From Engraulis encrasicolus (Eukaryota; Chordata; Actinopteri; Clupeiformes; Engraulidae), in the NCBI RefSeq assembly GCF_034702125.1, contig NC_085876.1:17936014-18000013 (forward strand): 64,000 nt of DNA, in the 5' to 3' direction. Numbering within the stretch: the stretch's first letter is position 1; each line of letters starts with the position of its first letter. Below the pieces are notes generated by a model. That model saw only the letters and a list, made by a program, of their open reading frames with translations. It ran no database searches and was not told where the DNA came from. Below, in pieces: positions 10,453 through 20,547 of this stretch. The position numbers and the translations under genes were made by a program.

Positions 10453-11681
10453 TGTCACAGGTGGGAGGTGCGCGTTGCCAAGCGGCACCTCCACTTACTA
10501 TCAACTATACCCCGAGGAGCATTGCACAACCAAACACACCAAGACACCAGAGCAGTTGAGGTTTAACATTTATTCCTCTGAATTGTGGACACAAAGTTCT
10601 GTAGGCCTAATGAGAGTGAGGGTGCGTGTGTGTGCGAACCAGTCCATGAACGAACGAGAGAGTCCAGGGGGGGGGGGTTGTCCTTCCAAGGGGGTGTCCA
10701 CCAACCAGTCCGCGCTCGCCACATCAAATCCAGCATCCATCCGTATCGGGGCTGAAGGAAACAGGGACACCGTCACCAGCCACAGTTCGGCACAATGAAT
10801 GCCACAGTGCTACACCAACGCTATTGTTTACGTAAAACAGGATGGCTCCCAGCAACACGTGAATTACAAACGCACACGACACACTTGTGTGAATGCACTG
10901 CAAACTTCTTACACAGCAACCAAATAAGGGTAGCCAACTTACTACATCGCTATAGTTAAAATTTGTGTTACTGTGGCAGATTATAATTACTCAGCATGGC
11001 CCGGTAGAGTGGGCAGGAGGAGGACGACAGCAGGTGAGAGAGCAAGGGGGAGAGAGAGAAAGAGCAACAGTGAGAGGAGAGAGACAACGAGCGCCAACAG
11101 TACTCTTGCGAGAGGCTTCAAATGGAAGGTCCCGAGGACCAAGCTACGGAATGCCAACACTTAACTCAAGGGAGGGGTGATTGTCCACACCCCTCCAGTT
11201 TCCAACGTGGCGTCTCAACTGTGCTCCGGCCGCGGACCCTCATCGGGCAGAATGCCATCCGCACCCTCCGTGGATACACAGGTCACCGGCGTCCGATCCC
11301 TAGGATCTTCGTGTGCTCCGTCTAGGCTCAGCCTCGTCCGGCTACCGGTTAAGACGTTCACTCGCGCACCTGTTCTCCGGCTCAGGTCACCCGCCATCTC
11401 GACAGCGCTCTCTCTCTCTTCCTCTCGCCTCCCCCGCTGCGTCGCCGCTCCTCTGCTCTGCCCGTGTGTTCCAAACCTGCAAATAAAAACCCTCAACCTC
11501 CCCAAATGCACCAATCACATTCCTAATTGTCCCGTCTCACACCTGCACCCATTTTGAGTTCATTAGTCCAAGTTCACCCTCCAGTCACCTTATGTCCGTC
11601 GTTTCCACAACTTCCCTCGCGAAACAATTAAAACAAATTTTGGTTCCCACCTCCACCAGTGGCCCTTGTCACCCCGTGACA
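10453..11681 (-). repeat. LTR (5' LTR in the minus orientation)
   Basis: 1229 bp, TGTCAC to GTGACA on the plus strand, the partner of 8875-10101. The CT-rich block near 11400-11450 and the AATAAA near 11482 occur in both copies. Confidence 0.85.
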
Positions 11682-12084
11682 GATACACACAATGAGAGGC
11701 AAGGGGAGAGAAGGACAAAACAAACAAACAAAAGAAAAACGGCTCCCAAAAAATATCCTAAAACGGCTTCCATTGCGGAGCTGGTTCCCGTCGTTCACTT
11801 CAAAGAGCCGGTTCTTAGAGGCATTTCGTTCACGACCGACACATCACCAGTCTCAAATCCAAGTCTAAAAAAAGTGTGCTAATCAAAAAAAACTTGGCCG
11901 TTCAAACAGCCATGAAAAGATTTAAAAAAAAAAAACAAACAAAAAAAACGTTCGAAGCACTCCTTATTAACTAAAGTTAAAAACCCTTCATTAATTGTAT
12001 GTATTCAGAGTTTAATAAAGGCTTTTTAAATGCCTAGAAAGATTTTTTAAAAATCTTTTCATTGGTGACCACACATGTTCGAAG

Positions 12085-12330
12085 ACTAAGCCTGGTGGTT
12101 CGGGGTAGAGGTGAGGTGGTGTATCACACTAATTCCATGGGCTTGCATCCCCATGGGGGGAAACAGGTTCAAGTCTTGCTTGGGTCATTTCACAACTATG
12201 ACCCACATCTCTCTCTCCCACTCTCTTCCTGTTATGATCTTCACTGTCCTGTTCACAATCGGGCACTATGTTTGCTATTGTTATACAGCGATTTGCTTGT
12301 AGCAAAAACAAAACTAAACGGATGTATGCA
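12085..12330 (+). mobile_element. tRNA-derived SINE, degenerate
   Basis: A GGTTCAAGTC B-box-like motif at about 12166-12175 follows an A-box-like GGTAGAGGTGAGGTGG region. The body (CTCTCTCCCACTCTCTTCCTG and CACTGTCCTG) matches the SINE bodies at 45531-45715 and 60280-60450. Confidence 0.5.
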
Positions 12331-12469
12331 ATAATATGCAACATGCAACATGAGCAGACACAGACAACACAACACTAGTCTGCAGACAATGACTCAAAAT
12401 AGAACGACACAAAACAAAACTAATGGATGATGCCGGATGCATGAGGCAACGGCAGGTGTTGGCCTACAG

Positions 12470-12632
12470 TCAGGCCCACCGATGGGGGGCGGTGTAGGCA
12501 AAGGGGTATGTTGTCCCGGGCCCCGAGAGACAGGGAGCCCAGAATTGGGTCCCCATTACATTGTATGTATTGGGTAGGGGGCCCTTTCAGAACACTTTCC
12601 TGGGCCCAGCAAAAGCTGCCAGCGGCCCTGTC
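12470..12632 (+). repeat. Dispersed GC-rich repeat
   Basis: Shares CCCAGAATTGGGTCCCC, ATTACATTGTATGTATTGG and AAAAGCTG blocks with 18982-19140. Unclassified. Confidence 0.6.
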
Positions 12633-12789
12633 TAAAGTATGCAATACACCTTACAACACAGCACTGTGCGAACCAGGGCATGACTCAAAATGAAAGAGCC
12701 AGAAACAACTTGCTGATTTGTTTACTTAGCCATCCCTGCTGAAAAAGTTTGGGTACCAATGGCCTATGTTGTTCAACAGCTTTCTGTGT

Positions 12790-13720
12790 ACTTATCAGAA
12801 CTTCATAAGGGCATGATGACCTCAGTAGCCAATGCTCTGCTTCATAAGGGCATGGTGACCACTGTAGCCATGTCTCTGCCTCATAAGGTCATGTCTCTGC
12901 TTCATAAGGGCATGGTGACCTCAGTAGCCATGGGTCTGCTTCATAAGGCCATGGCTCTGCTTCAGAAGGGCATGGTGACCACTGTAGCCATGGGTCTACT
13001 TCATAAGGGCATGGTGACCACTGTAGCCATGGGTCTGCTTCATAAGGACATGGTGACCCCAGTAGCCATGGGTCTGCTTCGTAAGGGCATGGTGACCACT
13101 GTAACCATGGCTCTGCTTCATAAGAGGTGACCCCAGTAGGGCATGGTGACCTCAGTAGCGATGGCTCTGCGTCATAAGGACATGGTGACCTCAGTAGCGA
13201 TGGCTCTGCGTCATAAGGACAGGGTGACCATGGCTCTGCTTCATAAAGGCAGGGTGACCCCAGTAGGACATGGTGACCTCAGTAGCCATGGCTCTGCTTC
13301 ATAAGGACATGGTGACCTCAGTAGGGCATGGTGACCTCAGTAGAGCAGGGTGACCATGAGTGCGTCTTAATATGCGACCTTGCCTCCTCCACTTGCGCTT
13401 GTCTCCTCGTCCCGCCTCCTGGCCCCTCCTCCGTGGAGAAAACGATAAAGTTTCCCAGCTGTCAGCCTAGCCACAACAACTTTTGAGGGACTGTTTTTCA
13501 TTCACCATCCCAATTGCAAATGAGAAAAAGACTCACTCACAATTGAGCTTTTGCAAAATATTGTGATAAAATGCTGCTGTCAGTGATGTCATCATGACGA
13601 GAAGCAAGTGGAGGAGGCAAGTGGAGGAGGCAAGGTCGCATATTAAGACGCACTCCATGTCTCTGCTTCGTAAAGGCAGAGTGACCTCAGTAGGGCATGG
13701 TGACCTCTGTAGGGCATGGC
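12790..13720. repeat. 39-bp minisatellite, interrupted
   Basis: Tandem units around CATAAGGGCATGGTGACC and GTAGCCATGGGTCTGCTT, about 39 bp in the first part and more irregular later. Because 39 is a multiple of three, a 13-residue repeat frame stays open from 12759 to 13130; this is not regarded as a gene. A MITE at 13359-13654 splits the array. Confidence 0.85.
13359..13654. mobile_element. MITE, AGTGCGTCTTAATATGCGACC family, copy I
   Basis: Inverted termini AGTGCGTCTTAATATGCGAC and GTCGCATATTAAGACGCACT, flanked by a perfect 5-bp duplication CCATG (13354-13358, 13655-13659) within the minisatellite. Relatives are at about 23881-24180, 24359-24602 and 27773-28063. Confidence 0.8.
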
Positions 13721-13828
13721 TCTGTGTCTGGCATGCTCACAAATGTAGTGTATCTATCGTGAAGATAGATGTGTCTAATCCCAAGCTTGAGATTCAAAGT
13801 GAGGGAATGTGTGGGAAAGTTATTCTTA

Positions 13829-14000
13829 ACCCCTTATCGCAAAGCCTCTGTTATAATGTTATGAGCCATTCTTACTCTCACTTGAGACTCTCTGAATTGT
13901 CATAGAAATGTTGTTATAATGTAGTTGAGTGTTTTCAGCAAATAGTTAATAGGCCCATCAACAGGCCCATCTGCACTAAGAGGCTACAGTGGACATGAGG
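13829..14000 (+). repeat. Dispersed repeat, related to 35870-35990
   Basis: CTTAACCCCTTA, ATGTTGTTATAATGTAGTT, TTTTCAGCAA and AAGAGGCTAC blocks also occur near 35870-35990. Unclassified. Confidence 0.5.
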
Positions 14001-14117
14001 TATGCTATTAGCTAAGAAGAAAGAAAAATCTGCACACTGTTGCTGCTCACCAATTTATTGAACACGTTTCGACCTCAGGCTTCAGGTGACAGATATTTGA
14101 CCTATACACCTGACGAA

Positions 14118-14330
14118 TGTAACGGAGGCTAACTAGCACAGAGTTGGCGTGGAACGTTGGTAAACCTCCCTCCTATAGCCTCATACAGTCTCGTGCCGTT
14201 GGGCCGAGAGACTAGTCTCTTGGCCCAGCGGTATCGTACTGTGTCTCCCATTGCCGAACCGTTGTAGTTGACGAGGTCGCACGTTCGATCCCCGAGGGGG
14301 GTGAACAGGTGCAAGATGACCTCCGTCACA
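14118..14330 (+). repeat. TRIM 5' LTR with Pol III-like boxes
   Basis: 213 bp, TG...CA bounded. The A-box-like motif is at about 14221-14231 and the B-box-like motif at about 14282-14292, arranged as in a tRNA-derived promoter. A diverged start of the same LTR lies inverted at about 24615-24664. Confidence 0.75.
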
Positions 14331-14331
14331 G

Positions 14332-14349
14332 TGGTGCCGTGACCCGGAT
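14332..14349 (+). other. TRIM primer-binding site, tRNA-His type
   Basis: TGGTGCCGTGACCCGGAT begins one base after the LTR end. It differs at one base from the tRNA-His complement known from His-primed retroelements. Confidence 0.7.
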
Positions 14350-14373
14350 GGGAGTGAGGTTTAAGGGGGAGAG

Positions 14374-14586
14374 TGTAACGGAGGCTAACTAGCACAGAGT
14401 TGGCGTGGAACGTTGGTAAACCTCCCTCCTATAGCCTCATACAGTCTCGTGCCGTTGGGCCGAGAGACTAGTCTCTTGGCCCAGCGGTATCGTACTGTGT
14501 CTCCCATTGCCGAACCGTTGTAGTTGACGAGGTCGCACGTTCGATCCCCGAGGGGGGTGAACAGGTGCAAGATGACCTCCGTCACA
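14374..14586 (+). repeat. TRIM 3' LTR
   Basis: 213 bp, no difference from the 5' LTR noticed. It directly follows the purine tract and ends at the CGAA duplication. Confidence 0.75.
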
Positions 14587-14640
14587 CGAAGACAGCCTGA
14601 GGTCGAAACGTTGTGTTCAATAAATCGGTGAGCAGCAACG

Positions 14641-15494
14641 CACGTTTGTTTGATCCAGCACCTGTTTTACTGGATGTCACCTACACTACTATTAGATAAA
14701 CACTTACCAGTTTCCAGCACCTTCCCTTTCCTCACGTATACAGTAGCGCATGGGAACCACTGCTTCCTTTTTCAGTAACTGCACACAAATCTGTCCCTTT
14801 CACTTTTATTAAGGTGGAGTGTTTTTTTCTTTTAAAAAATATGGAAGTGTTATGATGGTGTCATTTTCCAGAATATATATTCCAGAAATAATCCTTCCCA
14901 TTCACAAGTGAATGAATATTTACTTCTTCCATCAATTTCAAGTATGCTGTATGGTTTGAAAATGTACACTTGAACAAGCAGATCCATTTTCCACGTTCAC
15001 GATTTTGAGTTACCAGGTGTCTTTGCCTGCAGAACCTACTGTATTTCAGCCAGACCATTAAATATAATTTTATTACTTGGTGACTATTCAGGGAAAGATG
15101 AAACTTGTAAGTGACAGGAATACATTTAGGAAACACACATATGCGCACATGTGCTGTTATGTTTGAAAAAAAAAAAAAACATAATCCTTAGATGTAATAG
15201 ATATTCTTTAGAGCAGAAAGGCCATTCTATTCTTGGCCCTCAGGAAAAAGACACATGTGTTAATGGTTTCTTCCAGGAGACAGCTCTTTGAAATTCCCAA
15301 TGGAAGAGGTTTCAAAAGGCTTTTTTATTTCCAGCATGAGGGAGGTAAGCCGAGATGTTTCCAGCCTGTTTCTTGATGTTATATGTGTACAGTGCCCTCC
15401 AAAGGCAAAGGATTACGAGGAATCAATTTAATCTGAATCTGAACGGTTTCATCTGTCCCAATGTTATGAATGGAGTATGTTGTTTTTGTTCAGG
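14641..15494. other. No gene seen
   Basis: Non-coding sequence with an A-run near 15166-15178. No paired termini or recognisable exon. Confidence 0.5.
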
Positions 15495-15600
15495 GAAAAT
15501 GAAATGCAGTCACAAAACCACATTATCCCAGTCGGCGGTCAAGGACATTCTTTCAAAAAGTAGCTTGACAGTTCTGTGAACTCGTTTGCTGAGAAGTGAG
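15495..15600 (+). repeat. Segment duplicated at 16978-17110
   Basis: AATGCAGTCACAAAACCACAT, GTCAAGGA, AGCTTGACAGT and GTGAACTCGTTTGCTGA occur in the same order and orientation at 16978-17110. Confidence 0.75.
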
Positions 15601-15734
15601 ATTACTCTGTTTCCTTTCTCTTGGTCTGTGTCTTCTGTTGAAGGGTTCCATTTCTTGGAATGACATGACAGTGAAGAGACTGAGTGTCCATTTGTTGTCA
15701 TTGGACAATGCTCACCACCGATCTCAGTGCAAGG

Positions 15735-16460
15735 GAGCAGCTCTCCAGGTGGCCAGAGGGGAGCCCAGTGGGGAGCAGTGCAGGGGAGCCCAGAGGGGAG
15801 CAGCCCTCCAGGTGGGCAGTGGGGAGCAGTGCAGGGGAGCAGCAGTGTAGGGAAAGAGCAGTGCAGGGGAGGCCAGACGGGCAGAGGGGAGCAGTGCAGG
15901 GAAGCCCAGAGGGGAGCAGGGGATCCCAGAGGGGAGCAGGGGAGCCTAGAGGGGAGCCCAGAGGGGAGCAGTGCAGGGAAGCCCAGAGTGGAGCCCAGAG
16001 GGGAGCAGTGCAGGGAAGCCCAGAGGGGAGCAGGGGAGCCTAGAGGGGAGCCCAGAGGGGAGCCCAGAGGGGAGCAGGGGAGCCTAGAGGGGAACCCAGA
16101 GGGGAGCCCAGAGGGGAGCAGTGCAGAGGAGCAGTGCAGGGGAGCAGTGCAGGGGAGCCCAGATGCCTAGAGAGGAGCAGTGCAGGGAGGCAGCTCTCCA
16201 GACACTCAGAGGGGAGCAGTGCAGGGGAGACCAGATGGGCAGAGGGGAGCAGTGCAGGGGAGCAGCCCTCCAGTTGGCCAGAGGGGAGCCGTGCAGGGGA
16301 TATAAGGGAGCAGTGCAGGGGAGTCGTGCAGGGGAGCCCAGGTGGGCATAAGGAAGCAGTGCAGGGGAGCAGTGTATGTGTAGGGGAGCTCAGAGGGGAG
16401 CAGTGCAGGGGAGCAGCCCTCCAGGCACCCAGGGGAGGAGCAGTGCAGGGAACACAAGTA
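15735..16460. repeat. GC-rich minisatellite (GGGGAGCAGTGCAG units)
   Basis: Irregular tandem units built from GAGGGGAGC, CAGTGCAGG and GGAGCCCAGA. All three plus frames stay open for long stretches as Gly/Ser/Glu/Gln-rich repeats; they are products of the repeat and not genes. Confidence 0.9.
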
Positions 16461-16689
16461 GGGTTAACAAGTCAAAGATGTTTTGGGGCTTAGACATCAG
16501 GTGGCGCAACTGCATCTAATGCCCATAAATTAATTAGTAATGGGTGGTTGACATGCTACAATGAATACCGGTATGCATCTTCAAAAGTCCACTAAAAACA
16601 AACAAACAAAAAAATCCATACAATAGTGGCACTGGCTGTTGCGCAGCCCTGACGTGTGTTACTGCTGAAACGCCACCGACCCTAACGCA

Positions 16690-16860
16690 CCTGCCTCCCA
16701 GGCCCGGAGTTTGTTGTGTGGTCCCCAGTTCAAGCCCTGAGTGATGGACTTTTTTATTATTGTGAATAGGATATAATGGTGAAGATTATGAGTGGAAGAG
16801 AAAAGGAGGGAGAGAGTGAGGCAGGGTTGGGACATGACCCAGGTTGTATTTAAACCTGAG
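16690..16860 (+). mobile_element. tRNA-derived SINE fragment
   Basis: B-box-like AGTTCAAGCCC at about 16728-16738, then the GGATATAATGG body and a tail resembling the SINE relatives in this window (ATGACCCAGG). Degenerate. Confidence 0.4.
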
Positions 16861-16867
16861 GGGTATA

Positions 16868-17402
16868 CTAAGAGCCTGGTTCAGGAATAAACCAGGTTAA
16901 GTTAAGTGGTAAATCATCTAATTGAAGAGCCTGGGGTACGAAAATGAGGACTCCAGGCTCTTCTATTAGATGATTTTCAGGGAATATAAAATGCAGTCAC
17001 AAAACCACATGAAAGCGTCAGGGTTTTAAAGCCATTATCCCTGTTGTCAGTCAAGGATATTGTTTCCAAAAAAAGCTTGACAGTGTTGTGAACTCGTTTG
17101 CTGACAAGTACACAAGAAGTAGAAAATGAGGACTCCAGGCTCTTCTATTATATTATTTTCTTTGAAAATGAGGACTCTAGGCTCTTCTAATATATGATTT
17201 TCTTAGAAGATGAGGACTCTAGGCTCTAATATATGATTTTCTTAGAAGATGAGGACTCTAGGCTCTAATATATGATTTTCTTTGAAAATGAGGACTCTGG
17301 GCTCTAATATATGATTTTCTTAGAAGATGAGGACTCTAGGCTCTTCTAATAGATGATTTACCTGATTTACCGTAATCTGGTCTACTCCTGAACCAGCTTC
17401 TT
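16868..17402. mobile_element. Foldback with internal 40-60-bp tandem repeats
   Basis: Ends AAGAGCCTGGTTCAGGA and TCCTGAACCAGCTTCTT are inverted. Inside, units of GAGGACTCTAGGCTC plus TATGATTTTCTT are repeated about six times (17120-17360). A related fragment is at 59670-59760. Confidence 0.6.
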
Positions 17403-17995
17403 ATTATTGGCCCCTGGGCCCAAGTGGGTATGAAAGCACCCATTTGAGTTACGAGGGTGCATACCTGCACAAATGAGGAGCTTGAAAGACCCGGAGCGGT
17501 CTGTGAGCTTGGTGCCAGGCCAGAAGTAGGTCGCCATATTTACGTAAACAAGAGGCCAAACTAGATATGTTTATGAAAACAGAGTCTAAAAGTACAACAC
17601 GCAATCCTATTTGTAAGCAAATAAGCAAATACTGCCTCACAGCAACTGTTGTTGACACAGTAGTACGGACCACACACACATTAGTGTGGCCTCATGGAAA
17701 CATTCAAATGACTGTGTGCGTGCGTGCGAGCCGTGTGCAGTAATTCATTGAAGCTCATTCACTGATAACGGATTTACAGCTCCAAATAGCTTACACAGAA
17801 ACAGCAAAACAATGCTGTGGCCCTGCGGTGGATTTGAATATCTGCACACAAATAGCTCGAGTCCTGATCGATGGGGTCAAAACTTCTGCAGGTGCAATTT
17901 ACAGCTTGAACCACCACTGACTGCTTTTTAGATGTATTTTTCTTCTTTCTGTCTGAGAAAAAGTCTGGGCATTTCAATAGTAATCGATCCACTTG
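17403..17995. other. No gene seen
   Basis: No exon or repeat structure recognised apart from GTGCG repeats near 17715. Confidence 0.45.
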
Positions 17996-18003
17996 CTTGT
18001 AAG

Positions 18004-18342
18004 CAGGGGTGAAAGTAGACGGGTGCACACAGGTGCGTAGCACCAGTATAACATTTAGCATACAGCTGGTGAACATTACCGGTAAGGTAATTGGTTTACT
18101 GCCCAAAACCCACTTTTGACAATAGTAAGGTCTGCTATTTAAGAAGAGAACACATAGGCTACAACAACCACGCTATGCCAATTGAGAAAAGTGTCGTCCT
18201 ATGAAGAGACACCCAAAATAGTCATGCAGCGATATATATAGTTATAGATCTCTAGTGCAAATGCTCATTTGACTTGTTTATTGTTTGTATGTTGGTGGGG
18301 CGGTAGCACCGGTATAAGAAATGAAAACTACTTTCACCCCTG
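18004..18342. mobile_element. hAT MITE with perfect 8-bp duplication
   Basis: Termini CAGGGGTGAAAGTAG and CTACTTTCACCCCTG are perfect inverted repeats. They are flanked by CTTGTAAG on both sides (17996-18003, 18343-18350). Non-coding. Confidence 0.85.
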
Positions 18343-18393
18343 CTTGTAAGTAGGCTAATGGCTCCCTTCATTCAGTGTTCAGGAAAACTACCC

Positions 18394-18718
18394 CTATGTC
18401 TCAATCCATGCACTTGTGTACGTGCAAAGGGCAACTATCACGCATACAAAACTTGGCTTGGTGTCTTATCTTACTGAACTTATAGAATTAGGAGACTGTT
18501 GACCACACTCTTCTATTGAATTGAACGCCCCGTTTCTTCCATTTCACTGTCTGTTTAGTGCGTGCAGTGTCCATCGGTCAAACACTGCGTTTTCCACCAT
18601 TGGTAGGGGATCACCCGGGCGCTTTCAGTGCACTGACCAAACCGAAATTTTCAGCGTGAGCGCCCTATGCACTGAAACATTGTGCCCAACGCACACAAGT
18701 GTGTGGATTGAGACTTAG
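18394..18718. mobile_element. Foldback MITE
   Basis: ATGTCTCAATCCATGCACTTG at the left is matched inverted by ACACAAGTGTGTGGATTGAGAC at the right. Non-coding. Confidence 0.55.
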
Positions 18719-18981
18719 GGTACATAGTTTCCCCTTGAAAAGACCATGAACACCCCAGACAACTAGGAAAAACCGGGACAGGTTGGCAGGCAATACAAAT
18801 ACACACACAGTTGTGTGTGGTCTAAGGGCTATCAGCCGTCTTAATTACCAGGGGCGGAGTAGGACACTATAATCCAGCAGCAGTATTCTGAGTAGCGCAG
18901 CGGCCCACTCACCGGTAATCCCTATGGCCACTCCGCCCCAGTCGGCAATGTGTCAGGGCACGCTCATTAGAAGTACACTTA

Positions 18982-19140
18982 GGCCCGCCGACAGGGGAGG
19001 GGGGGGCAAAGGGGTATGTTGCCCCGGGCCCAGGGAGGTAGGGGGCCCAGAATTGGGTCCCCATTACATTGTATGTATTGGATAGGGGGCCCTTTCAGAT
19101 GACTTTGTCCTGGGTCCAGCAAAAGCTGTCAGCGGCCCTG
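18982..19140 (+). repeat. Dispersed GC-rich repeat
   Basis: Same family as 12470-12632 (CCCAGAATTGGGTCCCC, TTGTATGTATTGG, CAGCGGCCCTG). Confidence 0.65.
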
Positions 19141-20547
19141 CATACACTTGTACATGTATCCTGAAGACTGAATACTTGGATACATGCCTACATGCCAGGT
19201 AACAGTTAACAGCAAGCAGTTTCAGTGGTGAAATAAAGGCTAATGTTTCATAATTCATTTCAATATTCGTCAACTTGAAATGGGGCTCGTCTAAATGGGT
19301 TTGGCCACAATTGTTCATCCGTAATGTAAATGAGTGTTTCTCAACTTGCTTTGAATAAACACCCCCTCACAGGGGCGTAGCAGCAAATTGTGGGCCCTGT
19401 GTACAATCAACTCCAATGGACCCCCCCAGCCATATATATACATGTACATAAATCAAACACTGTGTGGGCCCACCTATGGGCCCTGGTAACTCAGTCGCAC
19501 GTTACCCTCCTGTACCACTGAATATGGACCGATGGGCCGCCCCCTCTAAACTGTTGGCCTGTCCCAGAGAAAAAAACAAACAAACAAATAAACAAAAATC
19601 ATCAGTAGAACAAAGGAGAACACCTACTCTGCGCTTCTAATGACAATCTGGTGCAACCAGTGTAGGACCAGACGTGAATAAAAGGGAAGAAAATCTGGTG
19701 CCACACGCATGTCTATTTTAGTTATTTCTTTTTTATTTACAGTGCATCAGACTAATGTTTGTCAGAGATCCTCCAATTTACCTGGGCATTCACAAAACAC
19801 CACTGGGAAAATCCCCTACAGTTTATGCCAGATTACCGGTCCAGTCCTGCACTGCAATGGGGAAATGCCCTATATGCCAGATTACCAGTCCAGCCCTTTT
19901 GTTCTGCAATGTGGGTAAAGGGATCTGTGTATGTGAACTGCCATTCCCTCACATCTGGTTTCATCAACATCACAGAGGTTTAACCCAGTAAGACAAATGA
20001 GCTGTTACCAGAATGGCAATGACGTCCTAATGTCTTGTGAAGTGTAGTTCTATGTTTTTATTCAGCCTCTACTACAGTGTTCCATTCATGAAACAGCATG
20101 GTGGAATGGCGTGCATTAAGGGCTACAAGCTCATTGAAGGCGCTACAGTCTGTGCTCTTCAATGAAAGCTGTGGAGTTTAATACCTTCCTGCCTGACATG
20201 GTTGTGTACAGCACCACTTTGCTTGCAAATTTACACACTGTAAAACTTCTCTGGAACTGATGCGTCTGGGGTTCAGCAGAGAGTTCAAAAGAATTCTGGA
20301 ACTCATTTTAGAACAGATTACAACTTTATTTACATGCAGGATAACAGAATGGAAACCTTTATTTGAATTCTAGGGAATACAACTGAGGGCAGTCTTTTTT
20401 TTTTCTCGATGAATCCGAGAAGCAATTAAGATATTGTTCAACATGTCAAAACATTACTACGTACGTACACAGACAAGAAAATCAAGCAATAGGCATAAAC
20501 ACAATTTACATAAAATAAAATATATCATATGAGATAGTAGTAGATCT
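19141..20547. other. No gene seen; repeat fragments
   Basis: Non-coding. A short direct duplication (CCAGATTACCGGTCCAG and CCAGATTACCAGTCCAG) occurs at 19827-19895, and an unclassified AGGGGCGTAGCAGC fragment near 19372. Confidence 0.45.

Larger units (their letters stand above)
8875..11681 (-). mobile_element. Non-autonomous LTR retrotransposon with giant LTRs (TRIM/LARD-like)
   Basis: Two direct copies of about 1.23 kb (8875-10101 and 10453-11681) both begin TGTCACAGG and end TGACA. They bracket only about 350 bp. Read on the minus strand, the inner edge of one LTR is followed after two bases by TGGCGTAGTCGGCAGGAT, an 18-base complement of a tRNA-Ser 3' end including CCA. Before the other LTR lies a purine tract, GTGGGTAGGA. 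The target duplication is GATA (8871-8874, 11682-11685). No gag or pol is present, so mobility would need proteins from another element. Confidence 0.8.
8493..11849. mobile_element. hAT-like non-autonomous element split by an LTR element
   Basis: Left end TAGTGATAG and right end CACATCACCA are imperfect inverted termini flanked by GTCACAAA (8485-8492) and GTCTCAAA (11850-11857), a 7/8 match. GGCTCTT, GAGCCGG and ACGGCTCC motifs occur on both sides. Without the LTR insertion at 8875-11681 the element would be about 550 bp. Assignment to hAT rests on duplication length and termini only. Confidence 0.55.
14118..14586 (+). mobile_element. Terminal-repeat retrotransposon in miniature (TRIM) with tRNA-like LTRs
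   Basis: Two 213-bp direct repeats, 14118-14330 and 14374-14586, read as identical by eye. Each runs from TGTAACGG to CCGTCACA. The 43-bp core (14331-14373) has one spacer base, then TGGTGCCGTGACCCGGAT, one mismatch from the complement of a tRNA-His 3' end with CCA, and finishes with a purine tract (AAGGGGGAGAG) before the second repeat. A 4-bp duplication CGAA flanks it (14114-14117, 14587-14590). The repeats carry A-box-like TGGCCCAGCGG and B-box-like CGTTCGATCCC. There is no coding sequence. The identical LTRs suggest recent insertion. Confidence 0.8.
14035..14640. mobile_element. Foldback element containing the TRIM
   Basis: Left arm TTGCTGCTCACCAATTTATTGAAC, CGTTTCGACCTCAGG is repeated inverted at 14594-14640 (CCTGAGGTCGAAACG, GTTCAATAAATCGGTGAGCAGC). 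The TRIM at 14118-14586 sits in the loop side with duplication CGAA. Confidence 0.65.

Noticed and set aside
9633..11514. Paired 99-codon minus frames and similar frames in both LTR copies
   Set aside because: Present because the LTRs are duplicates; no recognisable protein and differing frame breaks.
12759..13130. Open frame with a 13-residue repeat
   Set aside because: It exists only because the 39-bp minisatellite unit is divisible by three; no start context, no splice sites and no homology recognised.
14200..14300. Possible functional tRNA gene
   Set aside because: A and B boxes are present but a full cloverleaf with paired acceptor stem could not be drawn by eye; it is duplicated within LTRs.
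14129..14585. Two nearly identical open frames around 14.1-14.6 kb
   Set aside because: They are the two TRIM LTRs read on the minus strand.
15684..16493. Overlapping Gly/Glu/Gln-rich open frames
   Set aside because: Several frames are open at once over the same GC-rich minisatellite, which is expected of the repeat and not of a gene.
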